Below, in pieces: positions 7,537 through 16,325 of a stretch of 64,000 nucleotides of DNA. The translations under genes and the position numbers were made by a program. The stretch's first letter is position 1. Each line of letters begins with the position of its first letter. The stretch is from Daejeonella lutea (lineage in GTDB: Bacteria; Bacteroidota; Bacteroidia; Sphingobacteriales; Sphingobacteriaceae): contig NZ_FUYR01000001.1 of assembly GCF_900168015.1 (NCBI RefSeq), positions 95,968 through 159,967 of the forward strand, written 5' to 3'. Below the pieces are notes generated by a model. The model worked only from the letters and a program-made list of their open reading frames with translations. It was not told the origin of the DNA and did no database searches.

Positions 7537-7606
7537 ATTATGGATTGTAAATTACGAATTACGTACGCGGGATTCGTAATTGATCATTCGTAATTCGTAA
7601 TTGAAT
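7537..7606 (+). repeat. Heptad inverted-repeat array between tRNA-Tyr and tRNA-Gly
   Basis: Ten consecutive 7-nt units fill the tRNA spacer. Nine of ten begin with ATT. The left units centre on ATTACGA and the right ones on ATTCGTA (three exact copies at 7572, 7586, 7593), its near reverse complement in the same register. Arms 7550-7563 and 7589-7602 form a perfect 14-bp inverted repeat with a 25-nt loop. See the separate finding on heptad arrays. Confidence 0.85.
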
Positions 7607-7608
7607 AT

Positions 7609-7681
7609 GCGGAAGTAGCTCAGTTGGTAGAGCGATAGCCTTCCAAGCTATAGGTCGCGAGTTCGAACCTCGTCTTCCGCT
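7609..7681 (+). tRNA. tRNA-Gly (anticodon UCC)
   Basis: 73-nt cloverleaf. Acceptor GCGGAAG/CTTCCGC, discriminator T7681. Anticodon stem ATAGC/GCTAT encloses loop CTTCCAA with anticodon TCC. T loop TTCGAAC. CCA is not encoded. Confidence 0.97.
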
Positions 7682-7764
7682 CAAAGGTTCATTGTTTGCC
7701 AGAACGGTGGTTCATCAGATTGGAGTAAGATGAATGAATACATGAACCGGAGAGCAAATTAAAA

Positions 7765-7836
<72 letters not shown>

Positions 7837-7898
7837 CTAGATTGTATTTTAGAATTAGAACAATAATAAAATTAACCTAATAATTAGTATAAAACAAA

Positions 7899-9086
7899 AT
7901 GGCAAAAGAAAAATTTGACCGCAGTAAGCCGCATTTAAATATCGGTACTATAGGTCACGTTGACCACGGTAAAACTACACTTACAGCAGCTATCACTAAG
8001 GTATTGGCTGATGCAGGTCTTTCTGAGGCACGTTCATTCGATTCAATTGACTCTGCACCAGAAGAAAAAGAAAGAGGTATCACCATCAATACTGCACACG
8101 TGGAGTATTCAACGGCTAACCGTCACTATGCACACGTTGACTGTCCAGGTCACGCGGATTATGTGAAAAACATGGTTACTGGTGCTGCTCAGATGGACGG
8201 TGCTATCATTGTAGTTGCTGCTACTGATGGTCCTATGCCACAAACTCGTGAACACATCCTTCTTGCTCGTCAGGTAGGTGTACCTTCACTAGTAGTTTTC
8301 ATGAATAAAGTGGATATGGTTGACGATCCGGAATTACTAGAACTAGTGGAGATGGAAATCCGTGAACTACTAAGTTTCTACGAATTCCCTGGTGATGATA
8401 TTCCTGTTATTCAGGGTTCTGCATTAGGCGGATTAAATGGCGATCCTAAGTGGGTTGGTAAAATCATGGAGTTGATGGAAGCTGTAGATAACTACGTTCC
8501 AATTCCTCCACGTTTGACAGAGCTTCCATTCCTTATGCCAGTTGAAGACGTATTCTCGATCACTGGTCGTGGAACCGTTGCAACAGGTCGTATTGAAAGA
8601 GGTGTTATTAACTCAGGTGAAGCAGTTGATATCTTAGGTATGGGAGCTGAAAACTTGAAATCTGTTGTTACAGGTGTTGAGATGTTCCGTAAGATATTAG
8701 ATAGAGGTGAAGCTGGTGATAACGTAGGTTTATTGCTGCGCGGTATTGAGAAAACTGATATCCGTCGTGGTATGGTTATCTGTAAACCAGGTTCGGTTAC
8801 TCCTCACACTGATTTCAAAGCTGAGATTTACGTATTATCTAAAGCAGAAGGTGGACGTCACACTCCATTCTTTAACAAATACCGTCCACAGTTTTACTTC
8901 CGTACAACAGACGTTACTGGAGAGATCACTCTTCAAGAAGGAGTAGAAATGGTTATGCCTGGTGATAACGTTACAATCAATGTTAAATTGATTAACGCGA
9001 TCGCAATGGAGAAGGGTCTACGTTTCGCTATCCGTGAAGGTGGTAGAACTGTAGGTGCCGGACAGGTAACTGAAATTGTAAAGTAA
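7899..9086 (+). CDS. tuf: Elongation factor Tu
   Basis: A 395-residue translational GTPase that delivers aminoacyl-tRNA to the ribosome. G1 GHVDHGKT is at 19-26, the switch I region RGITINTAH at about 60-68, G3 DCPGH at 81-85, G4 NKVD at 136-139, and beta-barrel domains 2 and 3 follow to the C-terminus. It is full length. The leader is A/T rich (AAAACAAA before ATG) with no Shine-Dalgarno. It is probably transcribed together with the four upstream tRNAs from the promoter at 7206 and partly terminated by the hairpin at 9115. The tRNA order and position before secE match the tufB locus of Escherichia coli. Confidence 0.99.
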   Translation: MAKEKFDRSKPHLNIGTIGHVDHGKTTLTAAITKVLADAGLSEARSFDSIDSAPEEKERGITINTAHVEYSTANRHYAHVDCPGHADYVKNMVTGAAQMDGAIIVVAATDGPMPQTREHILLARQVGVPSLVVFMNKVDMVDDPELLELVEMEIRELLSFYEFPGDDIPVIQGSALGGLNGDPKWVGKIMELMEAVDNYVPIPPRLTELPFLMPVEDVFSITGRGTVATGRIERGVINSGEAVDILGMGAENLKSVVTGVEMFRKILDRGEAGDNVGLLLRGIEKTDIRRGMVICKPGSVTPHTDFKAEIYVLSKAEGGRHTPFFNKYRPQFYFRTTDVTGEITLQEGVEMVMPGDNVTINVKLINAIAMEKGLRFAIREGGRTVGAGQVTEIVK

Positions 9087-9114
9087 TCAATTTCATATAA
9101 AGGTTAATTGGATA

Positions 9115-9146
9115 ACATAAGTCCCTTTATTGTGGACTTATGTTTT
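9115..9146 (+). terminator. Intrinsic terminator after tuf
   Basis: 10-bp stem ACATAAGTCC (9115-9124) / GGACTTATGT (9134-9143) with a 9-nt loop and a short T-run. The T-run is short, so it may be leaky, allowing read-through into tRNA-Trp and secE. Confidence 0.8.
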
Positions 9147-9197
9147 CTTATAATACACGGGCTGGGTTTTAATATATTAGAAAACCGGTTTATATTG

Positions 9198-9268
9198 ACG
9201 GGAATAGTTCAATGGTAGAATAGAGGTCTCCAAAACCTTTGATCAGGGTTCGAATCCTTGTTCCCGTG
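9198..9268 (+). tRNA. tRNA-Trp (anticodon CCA)
   Basis: 71-nt cloverleaf. Acceptor ACGGGAA/TTCCCGT, discriminator G9268. Anticodon loop CTCCAAA reads CCA, and the T loop is TTCGAAT. The 3' CCA is not encoded. It lies 17 bp before secE. Confidence 0.96.
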
Positions 9269-9285
9269 CTTACGCTAAATAGAAG

Positions 9286-9480
9286 ATGGCTAACGTAGTA
9301 GAATTTATAAAAGAATCATATACCGAAATGACCCAGAAGGTTACCTGGCCGACTTGGGGAGAATTACAAAATTCAGCTGTATTGGTGTTAATAGCATCTA
9401 TAATCATATCACTGGTGATTTTGGCTATGGATGAAACTGTTGGCAGAGCGTTAAAGATGTTCTATAATTCTCTTGCATAA
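9286..9480 (+). CDS. secE: Preprotein translocase subunit SecE
   Basis: A 64-residue single-spanning subunit of the SecYEG channel. It has an amphipathic N-terminal helix ([20 protein letters not shown]), with the conserved KVTWP motif, and one transmembrane helix (about 31-47) near the C-terminus. The short, single-helix form is the usual bacterial one. nusG starts 10 bp after its stop codon. Confidence 0.96.
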   Translation: MANVVEFIKESYTEMTQKVTWPTWGELQNSAVLVLIASIIISLVILAMDETVGRALKMFYNSLA

Positions 9481-9490
9481 TATAAGCACT

Positions 9491-10033
9491 ATGAGCGATC
9501 AATTGAAGTGGTATGTGGTTAGGGCTGTTAGCGGAAAAGAGAAAAAAGTTAAGCAGTACTTAGAAGCCGAAATTAACCGTTTAGGTATTTCACATTTATT
9601 ACCTCAGGTGTTAATACCGATGGAGAAATTCTATCAGATGAAAGATGGTAAGAAGATCGCCAAAGAGCGTAATTTTTACCCTGGGTATGTTCTGATAGAG
9701 GCTGCGTTGGATGGCGAGCTTGAGCACGTTATTAAAGGAATCAATAGCGTTATTGGTTTTCTTGGTGATAAAGGCGGTAACGCCGTGCCTATGCGTACTG
9801 CAGAAGTAAACCGTATCCTGGGTAAGGTAGATGAAATGGCTGAGCAAGGCGAATCCATGAATGTTCCTTACTATGTTGGAGAGAATGTTAAGGTAATGGA
9901 CGGACCGTTTAACGGATTTACCGGCGTTATCGAAGAAGTAAATGAAGAGAAAAAGAAGCTTAAGGTAATGGTTAAGATCTTCGGAAGAAGAACACCTCTT
10001 GAGTTAAATTATATGCAAGTCGAAAAGGAATAG
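9491..10033 (+). CDS. nusG: Transcription termination/antitermination factor NusG
   Basis: A 180-residue factor that binds RNA polymerase, with an N-terminal NGN domain ([19 protein letters not shown] at the start, YPGYVLIE near 60) and a C-terminal KOW domain ([19 protein letters not shown]) that contacts ribosomal protein S10 or Rho in studied bacteria. The ATG at 9491 was chosen; an upstream in-frame TTG would overlap secE and add residues atypical for the family. The heptad array at 10034 starts immediately after its stop codon. Confidence 0.97.
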   Translation: MSDQLKWYVVRAVSGKEKKVKQYLEAEINRLGISHLLPQVLIPMEKFYQMKDGKKIAKERNFYPGYVLIEAALDGELEHVIKGINSVIGFLGDKGGNAVPMRTAEVNRILGKVDEMAEQGESMNVPYYVGENVKVMDGPFNGFTGVIEEVNEEKKKLKVMVKIFGRRTPLELNYMQVEKE

Positions 10034-10089
10034 TTGGATTCGAGAAGCGAGACGCGAGCTAAGCTCGTTTCTCGAACCTCGATTCTCAT
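10034..10089 (+). repeat. Heptad inverted-repeat array between nusG and rplK
   Basis: Eight 7-nt units start right after the nusG stop. Units at 10041, 10048 and 10055 have the form CGAGNNN; those at 10062, 10069, 10076 and 10083 are the reverse-complement type (NNCTCGN), still in the same 7-nt register. Around centre A10061 the arms pair as GAGCT/AGCTC and continue, with mismatches, for about 20 pairs. The remaining spacer to rplK (10090-10150) is A/T rich with nothing else visible. Confidence 0.8.
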
Positions 10090-10150
10090 AAAATCTTAAA
10101 TGTTACATAGCTTCCACTACTAACATTGAGTTACAAATAAATCAATAAAA

Positions 10151-10594
10151 ATGGCAAAAGAAGTCGGTGCTTTAATAAAATTACAGATCAAAGGCGGCGC
10201 TGCAAATCCATCTCCACCAGTAGGTCCCGCGTTGGGAGCGAAGGGTGTGAATATCATGGAGTTTTGCAAGCAATTTAATGCGCGCACCCAAGATAAGCCA
10301 GGTAAAGTTTTACCGGTTGTAATTACTGTATATGTCGACAAGTCATTCGATTTTATCATTAAAACTCCTCCTGTAGCTATCCAATTACTGGACGCAACAG
10401 GTTTGAAGAGTGGTTCTGCTGAACCTAACCGTAAAAAGGTTTCCAGTGTTAACTGGGAGCAGGTTGAAAGCATTGCCAAAGATAAAATGACGGACTTGAA
10501 CGCATTTACTGTCGAGTCAGCCATGAAAATGGTTGCTGGTACAGCACGCAGTATGGGAATTACCGTTAGCGGTGATGCACCCTGGAATAATTAA
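10151..10594 (+). CDS. rplK: 50S ribosomal protein uL11
   Basis: A 147-residue L11 protein: N-terminal domain with the PPVGPALG motif (about 21-28) and [10 protein letters not shown], then the C-terminal rRNA-binding domain ending in RSMGITV. L11 forms the GTPase-associated centre with 23S rRNA. A-rich leader without Shine-Dalgarno. rplA follows after 21 bp. Full length for the family. Confidence 0.98.
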   Translation: MAKEVGALIKLQIKGGAANPSPPVGPALGAKGVNIMEFCKQFNARTQDKPGKVLPVVITVYVDKSFDFIIKTPPVAIQLLDATGLKSGSAEPNRKKVSSVNWEQVESIAKDKMTDLNAFTVESAMKMVAGTARSMGITVSGDAPWNN

Positions 10595-10615
10595 TTATAC
10601 AAATCAGTTTAAGAA

Positions 10616-11314
10616 GTGGCTAGATTAACAAAAAATCAAAAACAGGCACATTCAAAAATTGAGGCTGGGAAAGCATATTCATTAACTGCAGCTGCGGCTC
10701 TGGTTAAAGATATCACAACTACCAAATTTGATGCTTCGGTTGACCTTGATGTACGCTTAGGCGTAGATCCGCGTAAAGCGAACCAAATGGTACGTGGTAT
10801 TGCAACTCTACCTCATGGAACCGGTAAAACTGTCCGTGTTTTAGTTCTTTGTACTCCTGATAAGGAAGCAGAAGCTAAAGCAGCAGGTGCAGATTACGTA
10901 GGTTTAGATGAATATATTGCCAAAATAGAAGGCGGTTGGACTGACGTTGATATCATTATTACAATGCCTAGTGTTATGGCTAAAGTGGGTAAACTTGGAC
11001 GTGTTTTAGGTCCTCGTAACCTTATGCCTAATCCTAAGTCGGGTACTGTTACCACAGATGTGGGTAAAGCGGTAACTGATGTTAAAGGCGGTAAGATCGA
11101 TTTCAAGGTTGACAAAACTGGAATTATCCATGCCTCTATTGGAAAGGTATCTTTTGATGCAGACAAAATTTATGAGAATGCACTTGAAGTAATTCAGGTA
11201 ATTTCAAAATTGAAACCTTCTGCAGCTAAAGGAACTTATTTCAAAAGCATACACATGTCTTCGACAATGAGTCCGGGAATCGAAATTGAAACTAAATCAG
11301 TAGCGGGAATCTAA
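10616..11314 (+). CDS. rplA: 50S ribosomal protein uL1 (GTG start)
   Basis: A 232-residue L1 protein of the ribosomal L1 stalk. Signatures include [16 protein letters not shown] near 40-56, the domain II segment [20 protein letters not shown] near 120-140, and [11 protein letters not shown] near 167. The start is a GTG at 10616, giving the usual [10 protein letters not shown]-terminus; no ATG fits better. L1 autoregulates its operon in other bacteria, but no matching leader structure was looked for in detail. It ends 2 bp before rplJ. Confidence 0.97.
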   Translation: MARLTKNQKQAHSKIEAGKAYSLTAAAALVKDITTTKFDASVDLDVRLGVDPRKANQMVRGIATLPHGTGKTVRVLVLCTPDKEAEAKAAGADYVGLDEYIAKIEGGWTDVDIIITMPSVMAKVGKLGRVLGPRNLMPNPKSGTVTTDVGKAVTDVKGGKIDFKVDKTGIIHASIGKVSFDADKIYENALEVIQVISKLKPSAAKGTYFKSIHMSSTMSPGIEIETKSVAGI

Positions 11315-11316
11315 TC

Positions 11317-11835
11317 ATGAGAAAAGAAGAAAAACACGACGTTGTTCTTGCTTTAACAGAGACGATTGCTGAGTATGGTAATTTTTATATTACTGATACA
11401 GCAAACCTGTCTGTAGCAAAAGTAAATGATATTCGCCGCAAATGTTTCGATAACGGTATCAAAATGCAGGTCGCTAAAAACACTCTGATCAGAAAAGCTA
11501 TGGAAGCTTCTCAAGGTGATTACAGCGAGATCTTTGACGTATTAAAAGGATCGTCATCTATTTTATTCTCAAAGTCAGCAAACGCTCCGGCAAAGCTGAT
11601 TAAACAATTGAGAAAAACAGGTGATAAACCAGTACTCAAAGCAGCATACATTGATTCCGCAGTATTCATTGGCGACAATCAACTGGATGCCCTGGTGAAC
11701 CTTAAATCTAAGGAACAATTGGTGGCAGACATCATTGCATTGCTTCAGTCTCCAGCTAAGAATGTTATCTCTGGCTTACAGTCAGGTGGAAACAAATTAG
11801 CGGGAATTGTTAAAACATTACAAGAAAGAGGTTAA
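11317..11835 (+). CDS. rplJ: 50S ribosomal protein uL10
   Basis: A 172-residue L10 protein that anchors L7/L12 dimers at the stalk base. The N-terminal rRNA-binding part (FYITDTANLSVAKVNDIRRKC, VAKNTLIRKAME) and the C-terminal L12-binding helix are present. Only 2 bp separate it from rplA, so there is no room for an independent L10 leader of the classical type between these genes. Confidence 0.97.
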   Translation: MRKEEKHDVVLALTETIAEYGNFYITDTANLSVAKVNDIRRKCFDNGIKMQVAKNTLIRKAMEASQGDYSEIFDVLKGSSSILFSKSANAPAKLIKQLRKTGDKPVLKAAYIDSAVFIGDNQLDALVNLKSKEQLVADIIALLQSPAKNVISGLQSGGNKLAGIVKTLQERG

Positions 11836-11894
11836 AGAACTACCTAAAAGTTCAATTAAATTATTCAAGTACAGAAATTTTAAAATAAAATAAA

Positions 11895-12275
11895 ATGGCA
11901 GATTTAAAATCGTTTGCTGAGCAATTAGTAAACTTAACAGTAAAAGAAGTTAACGAATTAGCTCAAATATTAAAAGATGAGTATGGTATCGAGCCAGCTG
12001 CAGCAGCAGTTGCAGTTGCAGGTCCGGCAGCAGGTGGTGATGCACCAGCGGCAGCAGCAGAACAAACTTCTTTCGATGTAATTTTGAAAGAAGCTGGTGG
12101 TTCTAAATTAGGTGTTGTTAAATTGGTTAAAGATCTTACAGGCTTAGGTTTGAAAGAAGCTAAAGACCTAGTTGACGGTGCACCGAAAGAAGTGAAAACT
12201 GGTGTTGATAAAGCAGAAGCTGAATCATTAAAGAAAGCATTAGAAGAAGCTGGAGCTACTGTTGAGATTAAGTAA
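11895..12275 (+). CDS. rplL: 50S ribosomal protein bL12 (L7/L12)
   Basis: A 126-residue stalk protein. The N-terminal dimerisation domain ([23 protein letters not shown]) is followed by an alanine-rich hinge (about 36-57) and the C-terminal factor-binding domain ([28 protein letters not shown]). A 59-bp A-rich spacer separates it from rplJ, and there is no Shine-Dalgarno. Structured leader RNA of rpoB follows it. Confidence 0.98.
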   Translation: MADLKSFAEQLVNLTVKEVNELAQILKDEYGIEPAAAAVAVAGPAAGGDAPAAAAEQTSFDVILKEAGGSKLGVVKLVKDLTGLGLKEAKDLVDGAPKEVKTGVDKAEAESLKKALEEAGATVEIK

Positions 12276-12300
12276 TCTTAACTCATAAAATTATGGCCTT

Positions 12301-12379
12301 AGACTCCGATTTTCATCGGGGTCTATTGCCATTTGTATAATACCCATTGATGTATGACTTACATCTCCGCACCTGGCGG
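12301..12379 (+). promoter_or_regulatory. Three hairpins in the rplL-rpoB spacer
   Basis: Hairpins in order: AGACTCCGAT/ATCGGGGTCT with loop TTTC (12301-12324, 10 pairs including one T-G), GATGTA/TACATC with a 5-nt loop (12349-12365), and CCGC/GCGG with a 5-nt loop (12367-12379). The first has no T-run after it, so it is not a standard terminator. An attenuator or RNase processing region between rplL and rpoB is known in Escherichia coli; a similar role here is inferred. Confidence 0.5.
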
Positions 12380-12422
12380 GAAACAAGTCGAAGTTTATTT
12401 ACTTAAATAAATTCTCAGTCCC

Positions 12423-15400
12423 TTGGCAAACAAAATTAAGCAATCCGAAAGAGTAAATTTTGCTACCAGTAAGCATGTGATGGATTATCCTGACTTTCTG
12501 GATGTTCAATTGCAATCTTTCAGGGAATTTTTTCAATTAGAAACTACTTCAGATAACCGTCATCAAGAAGGTTTGTTTAAAGTTTTCTCTGAAAATTTTC
12601 CGATCTCTGACTCACGAAATATCTTCGTTTTAGAATTTCTTGATTACTTCATTGATCCCCCGCGTTATGATATACATGAGTGTATCGAGCGTGGTTTAAC
12701 GTATAGCGTCCCGTTAAAGGCTAAGCTTCGCTTGTCTTGTAACGATGCGGAACATGAAGATTTCGAAACAATTGTTCAGGACGTGTATTTGGGAACCATC
12801 CCTTACATGACTCCAAAAGGAACGTTTGTTATCAATGGTGCAGAACGCGTAATCGTTTCGCAGCTCCACCGTTCTCCGGGTGTGTTCTTCGGCCAAAGCC
12901 GTCACACTAACGGAACAAAATTATATTCAGCGCGTGTAATTCCGTTTAAGGGTTCATGGATTGAGTTCGCTACAGACGTAAATAACGTCATGTATGCTTA
13001 CATCGACCGTAAGAAGAAATTCCCTGTAACTACATTACTTCGTGCTATCGGTTATGATTCAGATAAGGACATCCTTGAACTATTTGAACTAGCTGATGAA
13101 GTTAAAGTAAGTAAGTCTGGCTTGAAGAAAGCTGTTGGACGTAAGCTTGCTGCGAGAGTGTTGAAGAAATGGGTAGAAGATTTCGTGGATGAAGACACTG
13201 GTGAAGTTGTTTCTATTGATCGTAATGAGATCATTATGGAACGCGAAACCGTTTTAGAAGACGACCATATTGATATGATCATCGAAGCTGGAGTTAAGAC
13301 CATCATCCTTACAAAGGATGACGCGGTAAACAGCGGTGATTATACTATTATATATAATACATTACAGAAAGATACCTCAAACTCTGAGAAAGAGGCTGTG
13401 GAGCATATCTATCGTCAATTACGTAACGCTGAACCACCTGATGAAGAAACTGCTCGTGGTATTATCGACCGTTTGTTCTTCTCTGATAAGAGATATGACC
13501 TGGGTGATGTGGGCCGTTACCGTATCAATCGTAAACTTAAGTTAACTACTCCGGTAGAAACTAAAGTTCTTACTAAACAAGATATCATTGCTATCGTTAA
13601 ATATTTGATCAAACTGATCAATTCTAAGGCTGAGGTGGATGATATCGATCACTTGTCAAACCGTCGTGTTCGTACAGTAGGCGAGCAATTATACGCACAG
13701 TTTGGTGTAGGTCTGGCACGTATGGCTCGTACTATCCGTGAGCGTATGAATATTCGTGACAACGAGGTATTCACACCAACCGACCTGATCAATGCACGTA
13801 CACTATCTTCGGTGATAAACTCGTTCTTTGGAACGAATCAGCTATCACAGTTCATGGACCAAACCAATCCTCTGGCAGAGATTACGCACAAGCGTCGTCT
13901 GTCAGCCTTAGGCCCAGGTGGTCTTTCACGTGAGCGTGCAGGTTTTGAGGTTCGTGACGTTCACTACACGCACTACGGGCGTTTGTGTACCATCGAAACT
14001 CCTGAAGGACCAAACATTGGTTTGATATCGTCACTGTGTGTGCATGCCAAGATCAATAACTTAGGTTTCATCGAAACTCCATATCGTAAGGTTGATGCCG
14101 GACGGGTTGTAGTTGAAGAGCCGGTTATTTACCTTTCTGCGGAAGATGAGGAAGGAAAAACTATCGGCCAGGCAAGTGCATTGTATGATGATAAAGGTAA
14201 TTTCGAAACGCCACACGTTAAAGCACGTTACGAAGGTGATTTCCCGGTAATTGAGCCAACTAAGCTTGATTTGATGGATATTGCACCTAACCAGATCACA
14301 TCAATTGCTGCATCCTTGATTCCATTCCTGGAGCATGATGATGCTAACCGTGCATTGATGGGGTCAAACATGCAACGTCAGGCCGTGCCATTGTTACGTC
14401 CTGAGTCACCGATTGTTGGAACAGGACTTGAAGGACGTGTTGCACGTGATTCACGCACACTGATCAACGCCGAAGGAACAGGTGTTGTAGAATATGTTGA
14501 TGCGAATGAGATCCGTATCCGTTACGAAAGAAATGAGGATGACGTTCTTGTGTCTTTCGAAGGAGAGGTTAAATCATATCGTTTGATCAAATTCAAGAAA
14601 ACTAATCAGAGTACTTGTATCAACTTGAAGCCAATCGTAAGAAAAGGCCAGAAAGTTGAAAAAGGGCAGGTTCTTTGTGAAGGATATGCAACTCAGGACG
14701 GTGAGCTTGCTCTTGGTAGAAACCTTAAAGTGGCATTCATGCCTTGGCAAGGGTTCAACTTTGAGGATGCGATCGTAATCTCTGAGCGTGTAGTTTCACA
14801 GGATATATTCACTTCCCTTCACATTGAAGAGTTCGAACTTGAAGTTCGTGACACAAAACGTGGTGAGGAAGAGCTTACACCGGATATTCCTAACGTTTCT
14901 GAAGAAGCGACTAAGGACCTGGATGAGAACGGAATTATCCGCGTAGGAGCTGAAATTAAAGAAGGTGATATTCTAATCGGTAAAATCACTCCAAAAGGAG
15001 AGTCTGATCCATCACCGGAAGAAAAACTTTTACGTGCAATCTTTGGTGACAAAGCTGGTGATGTGAAAGATGCTTCACTTAAAACTCCGCCGTCAATTCA
15101 TGGTGTAGTTATCGATACAAAATTATTCTCACGGGCTAAGAAAACCACTAAGCCGGAAGAGAAAGTGATGATCGAGAAATTAGATAATAAGCATAACAAA
15201 GCAACCAAGGAATTGAAAGATACCTTGATTGATAAATTGTTCACCATTGTGAATGGTAAAACATCACAGGGTGTTTACAACGTATACAAAGAACTCTTAG
15301 TAGCTAAGGGTGTGAAATTCACACAGAAGATCCTTACAGAGATGGAGTTTGCAAATGTAAACCCTACTAAGTGGACAACTGATGAAGATAAGAACGAGTT

Positions 15401-16232
15401 GATCAAACAAACTCTTCACAATTATAACATTAAGCTTAACGAAGAGCTTGGTGCTTACAAACGTGATAAGTTTGCGATCAGTGTAGGAGATGAACTTCCA
15501 TCAGGAATTGTACAGATGGCTAAAGTTTATGTGGCTAAAAAACGTAAGCTTAAAGTTGGTGATAAGATGGCTGGACGTCACGGTAATAAGGGTATTGTTG
15601 CCCGTATCGTTCGTGATGAAGATATGCCATTCCTTGAAGACGGAACTCCGGTTGATATAGTGTTGAACCCGCTGGGTGTACCTTCACGTATGAACCTTGG
15701 ACAGATCTATGAAACTGTGTTAGGATGGGCTGGAAAAGAACTTGGAATGAAGTTCGCAACGCCAATTTTCGACGGAGCTTCGCATGATGAGGTTGAAGAG
15801 TGGGTTGCTAAAGCAGGTGTACCAACATCAGGAAGGACTTATTTATACAATGGGTTAACTGGTGATCGTTTTGACCAACAGACTACAGTAGGTATCATTT
15901 ATATGCTGAAACTCGGTCACATGGTTGACGATAAGATGCACGCCCGTTCAATCGGACCATACTCATTAATTACACAACAACCATTGGGTGGTAAAGCACA
16001 GTTTGGTGGTCAGCGTTTTGGTGAGATGGAAGTTTGGGCACTTGAGGCATTTGGTGCTGCTAACATACTTCAGGAGATATTAACAGTTAAGTCTGATGAC
16101 GTTGTAGGACGTGCAAAAACCTACGAAGCGATCGTTAAAGGTGAAAACCTGCCTACGCCTTCAGTTCCGGAATCATTCAATGTATTGGTTCATGAGTTAA
16201 GAGGATTAGGATTGGATATCACATTAGACTAA
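12423..16232 (+). CDS. rpoB: DNA-directed RNA polymerase subunit beta (TTG start)
   Basis: A 1269-residue beta subunit, full length for Bacteroidota. Recognisable blocks include [10 protein letters not shown] near residue 148, the rifampicin-region segment [27 protein letters not shown] near 475-500, GRHGNKG near 1055, and the C-terminal clamp part with [21 protein letters not shown]. Translation starts at a TTG preceded by CCC, giving MANKIKQ; this TTG is not part of a promoter-like motif and is supported by the usual N-terminus of the family. The leader holds three hairpins. The heptad array at 16233 follows its stop codon without a gap, then rpoC. Confidence 0.98.
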   Translation: MANKIKQSERVNFATSKHVMDYPDFLDVQLQSFREFFQLETTSDNRHQEGLFKVFSENFPISDSRNIFVLEFLDYFIDPPRYDIHECIERGLTYSVPLKAKLRLSCNDAEHEDFETIVQDVYLGTIPYMTPKGTFVINGAERVIVSQLHRSPGVFFGQSRHTNGTKLYSARVIPFKGSWIEFATDVNNVMYAYIDRKKKFPVTTLLRAIGYDSDKDILELFELADEVKVSKSGLKKAVGRKLAARVLKKWVEDFVDEDTGEVVSIDRNEIIMERETVLEDDHIDMIIEAGVKTIILTKDDAVNSGDYTIIYNTLQKDTSNSEKEAVEHIYRQLRNAEPPDEETARGIIDRLFFSDKRYDLGDVGRYRINRKLKLTTPVETKVLTKQDIIAIVKYLIKLINSKAEVDDIDHLSNRRVRTVGEQLYAQFGVGLARMARTIRERMNIRDNEVFTPTDLINARTLSSVINSFFGTNQLSQFMDQTNPLAEITHKRRLSALGPGGLSRERAGFEVRDVHYTHYGRLCTIETPEGPNIGLISSLCVHAKINNLGFIETPYRKVDAGRVVVEEPVIYLSAEDEEGKTIGQASALYDDKGNFETPHVKARYEGDFPVIEPTKLDLMDIAPNQITSIAASLIPFLEHDDANRALMGSNMQRQAVPLLRPESPIVGTGLEGRVARDSRTLINAEGTGVVEYVDANEIRIRYERNEDDVLVSFEGEVKSYRLIKFKKTNQSTCINLKPIVRKGQKVEKGQVLCEGYATQDGELALGRNLKVAFMPWQGFNFEDAIVISERVVSQDIFTSLHIEEFELEVRDTKRGEEELTPDIPNVSEEATKDLDENGIIRVGAEIKEGDILIGKITPKGESDPSPEEKLLRAIFGDKAGDVKDASLKTPPSIHGVVIDTKLFSRAKKTTKPEEKVMIEKLDNKHNKATKELKDTLIDKLFTIVNGKTSQGVYNVYKELLVAKGVKFTQKILTEMEFANVNPTKWTTDEDKNELIKQTLHNYNIKLNEELGAYKRDKFAISVGDELPSGIVQMAKVYVAKKRKLKVGDKMAGRHGNKGIVARIVRDEDMPFLEDGTPVDIVLNPLGVPSRMNLGQIYETVLGWAGKELGMKFATPIFDGASHDEVEEWVAKAGVPTSGRTYLYNGLTGDRFDQQTTVGIIYMLKLGHMVDDKMHARSIGPYSLITQQPLGGKAQFGGQRFGEMEVWALEAFGAANILQEILTVKSDDVVGRAKTYEAIVKGENLPTPSVPESFNVLVHELRGLGLDITLD

Positions 16233-16309
16233 AGTAGCAAGTAGAAAGTATCATGTATCGAGACCATCGTTTTGCGAATCTTGATACTTGATACCTGATA
16301 CCTGGTACT
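16233..16309 (+). repeat. Heptad inverted-repeat array between rpoB and rpoC
   Basis: Eleven 7-nt units (77 nt) start at the base after the rpoB stop codon. Left units are variants of AGTATCA (16233, 16240, 16247, 16254); right units are its reverse complement TGATACT/TGATACC (16282, 16289, 16296, 16303), all in one register. Arms 16233-16263 and 16279-16309 (31 nt each) can pair at most positions around a 15-nt loop. Confidence 0.88.
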
Positions 16310-16325
16310 AAAAACAAAAAGAGCT

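Noticed and set aside
7537..7606. CRISPR array
   Set aside because: Units are 7 nt without spacers of 25-40 nt, halves are inverted, and no cas gene is present.
10034..10089. Rho-independent terminator after nusG
   Set aside because: The hairpin has no T-run and is built on heptads like the other arrays.
11315..11316. L10 leader RNA before rplJ
   Set aside because: Only 2 bp separate rplA and rplJ, leaving no room for the structure.
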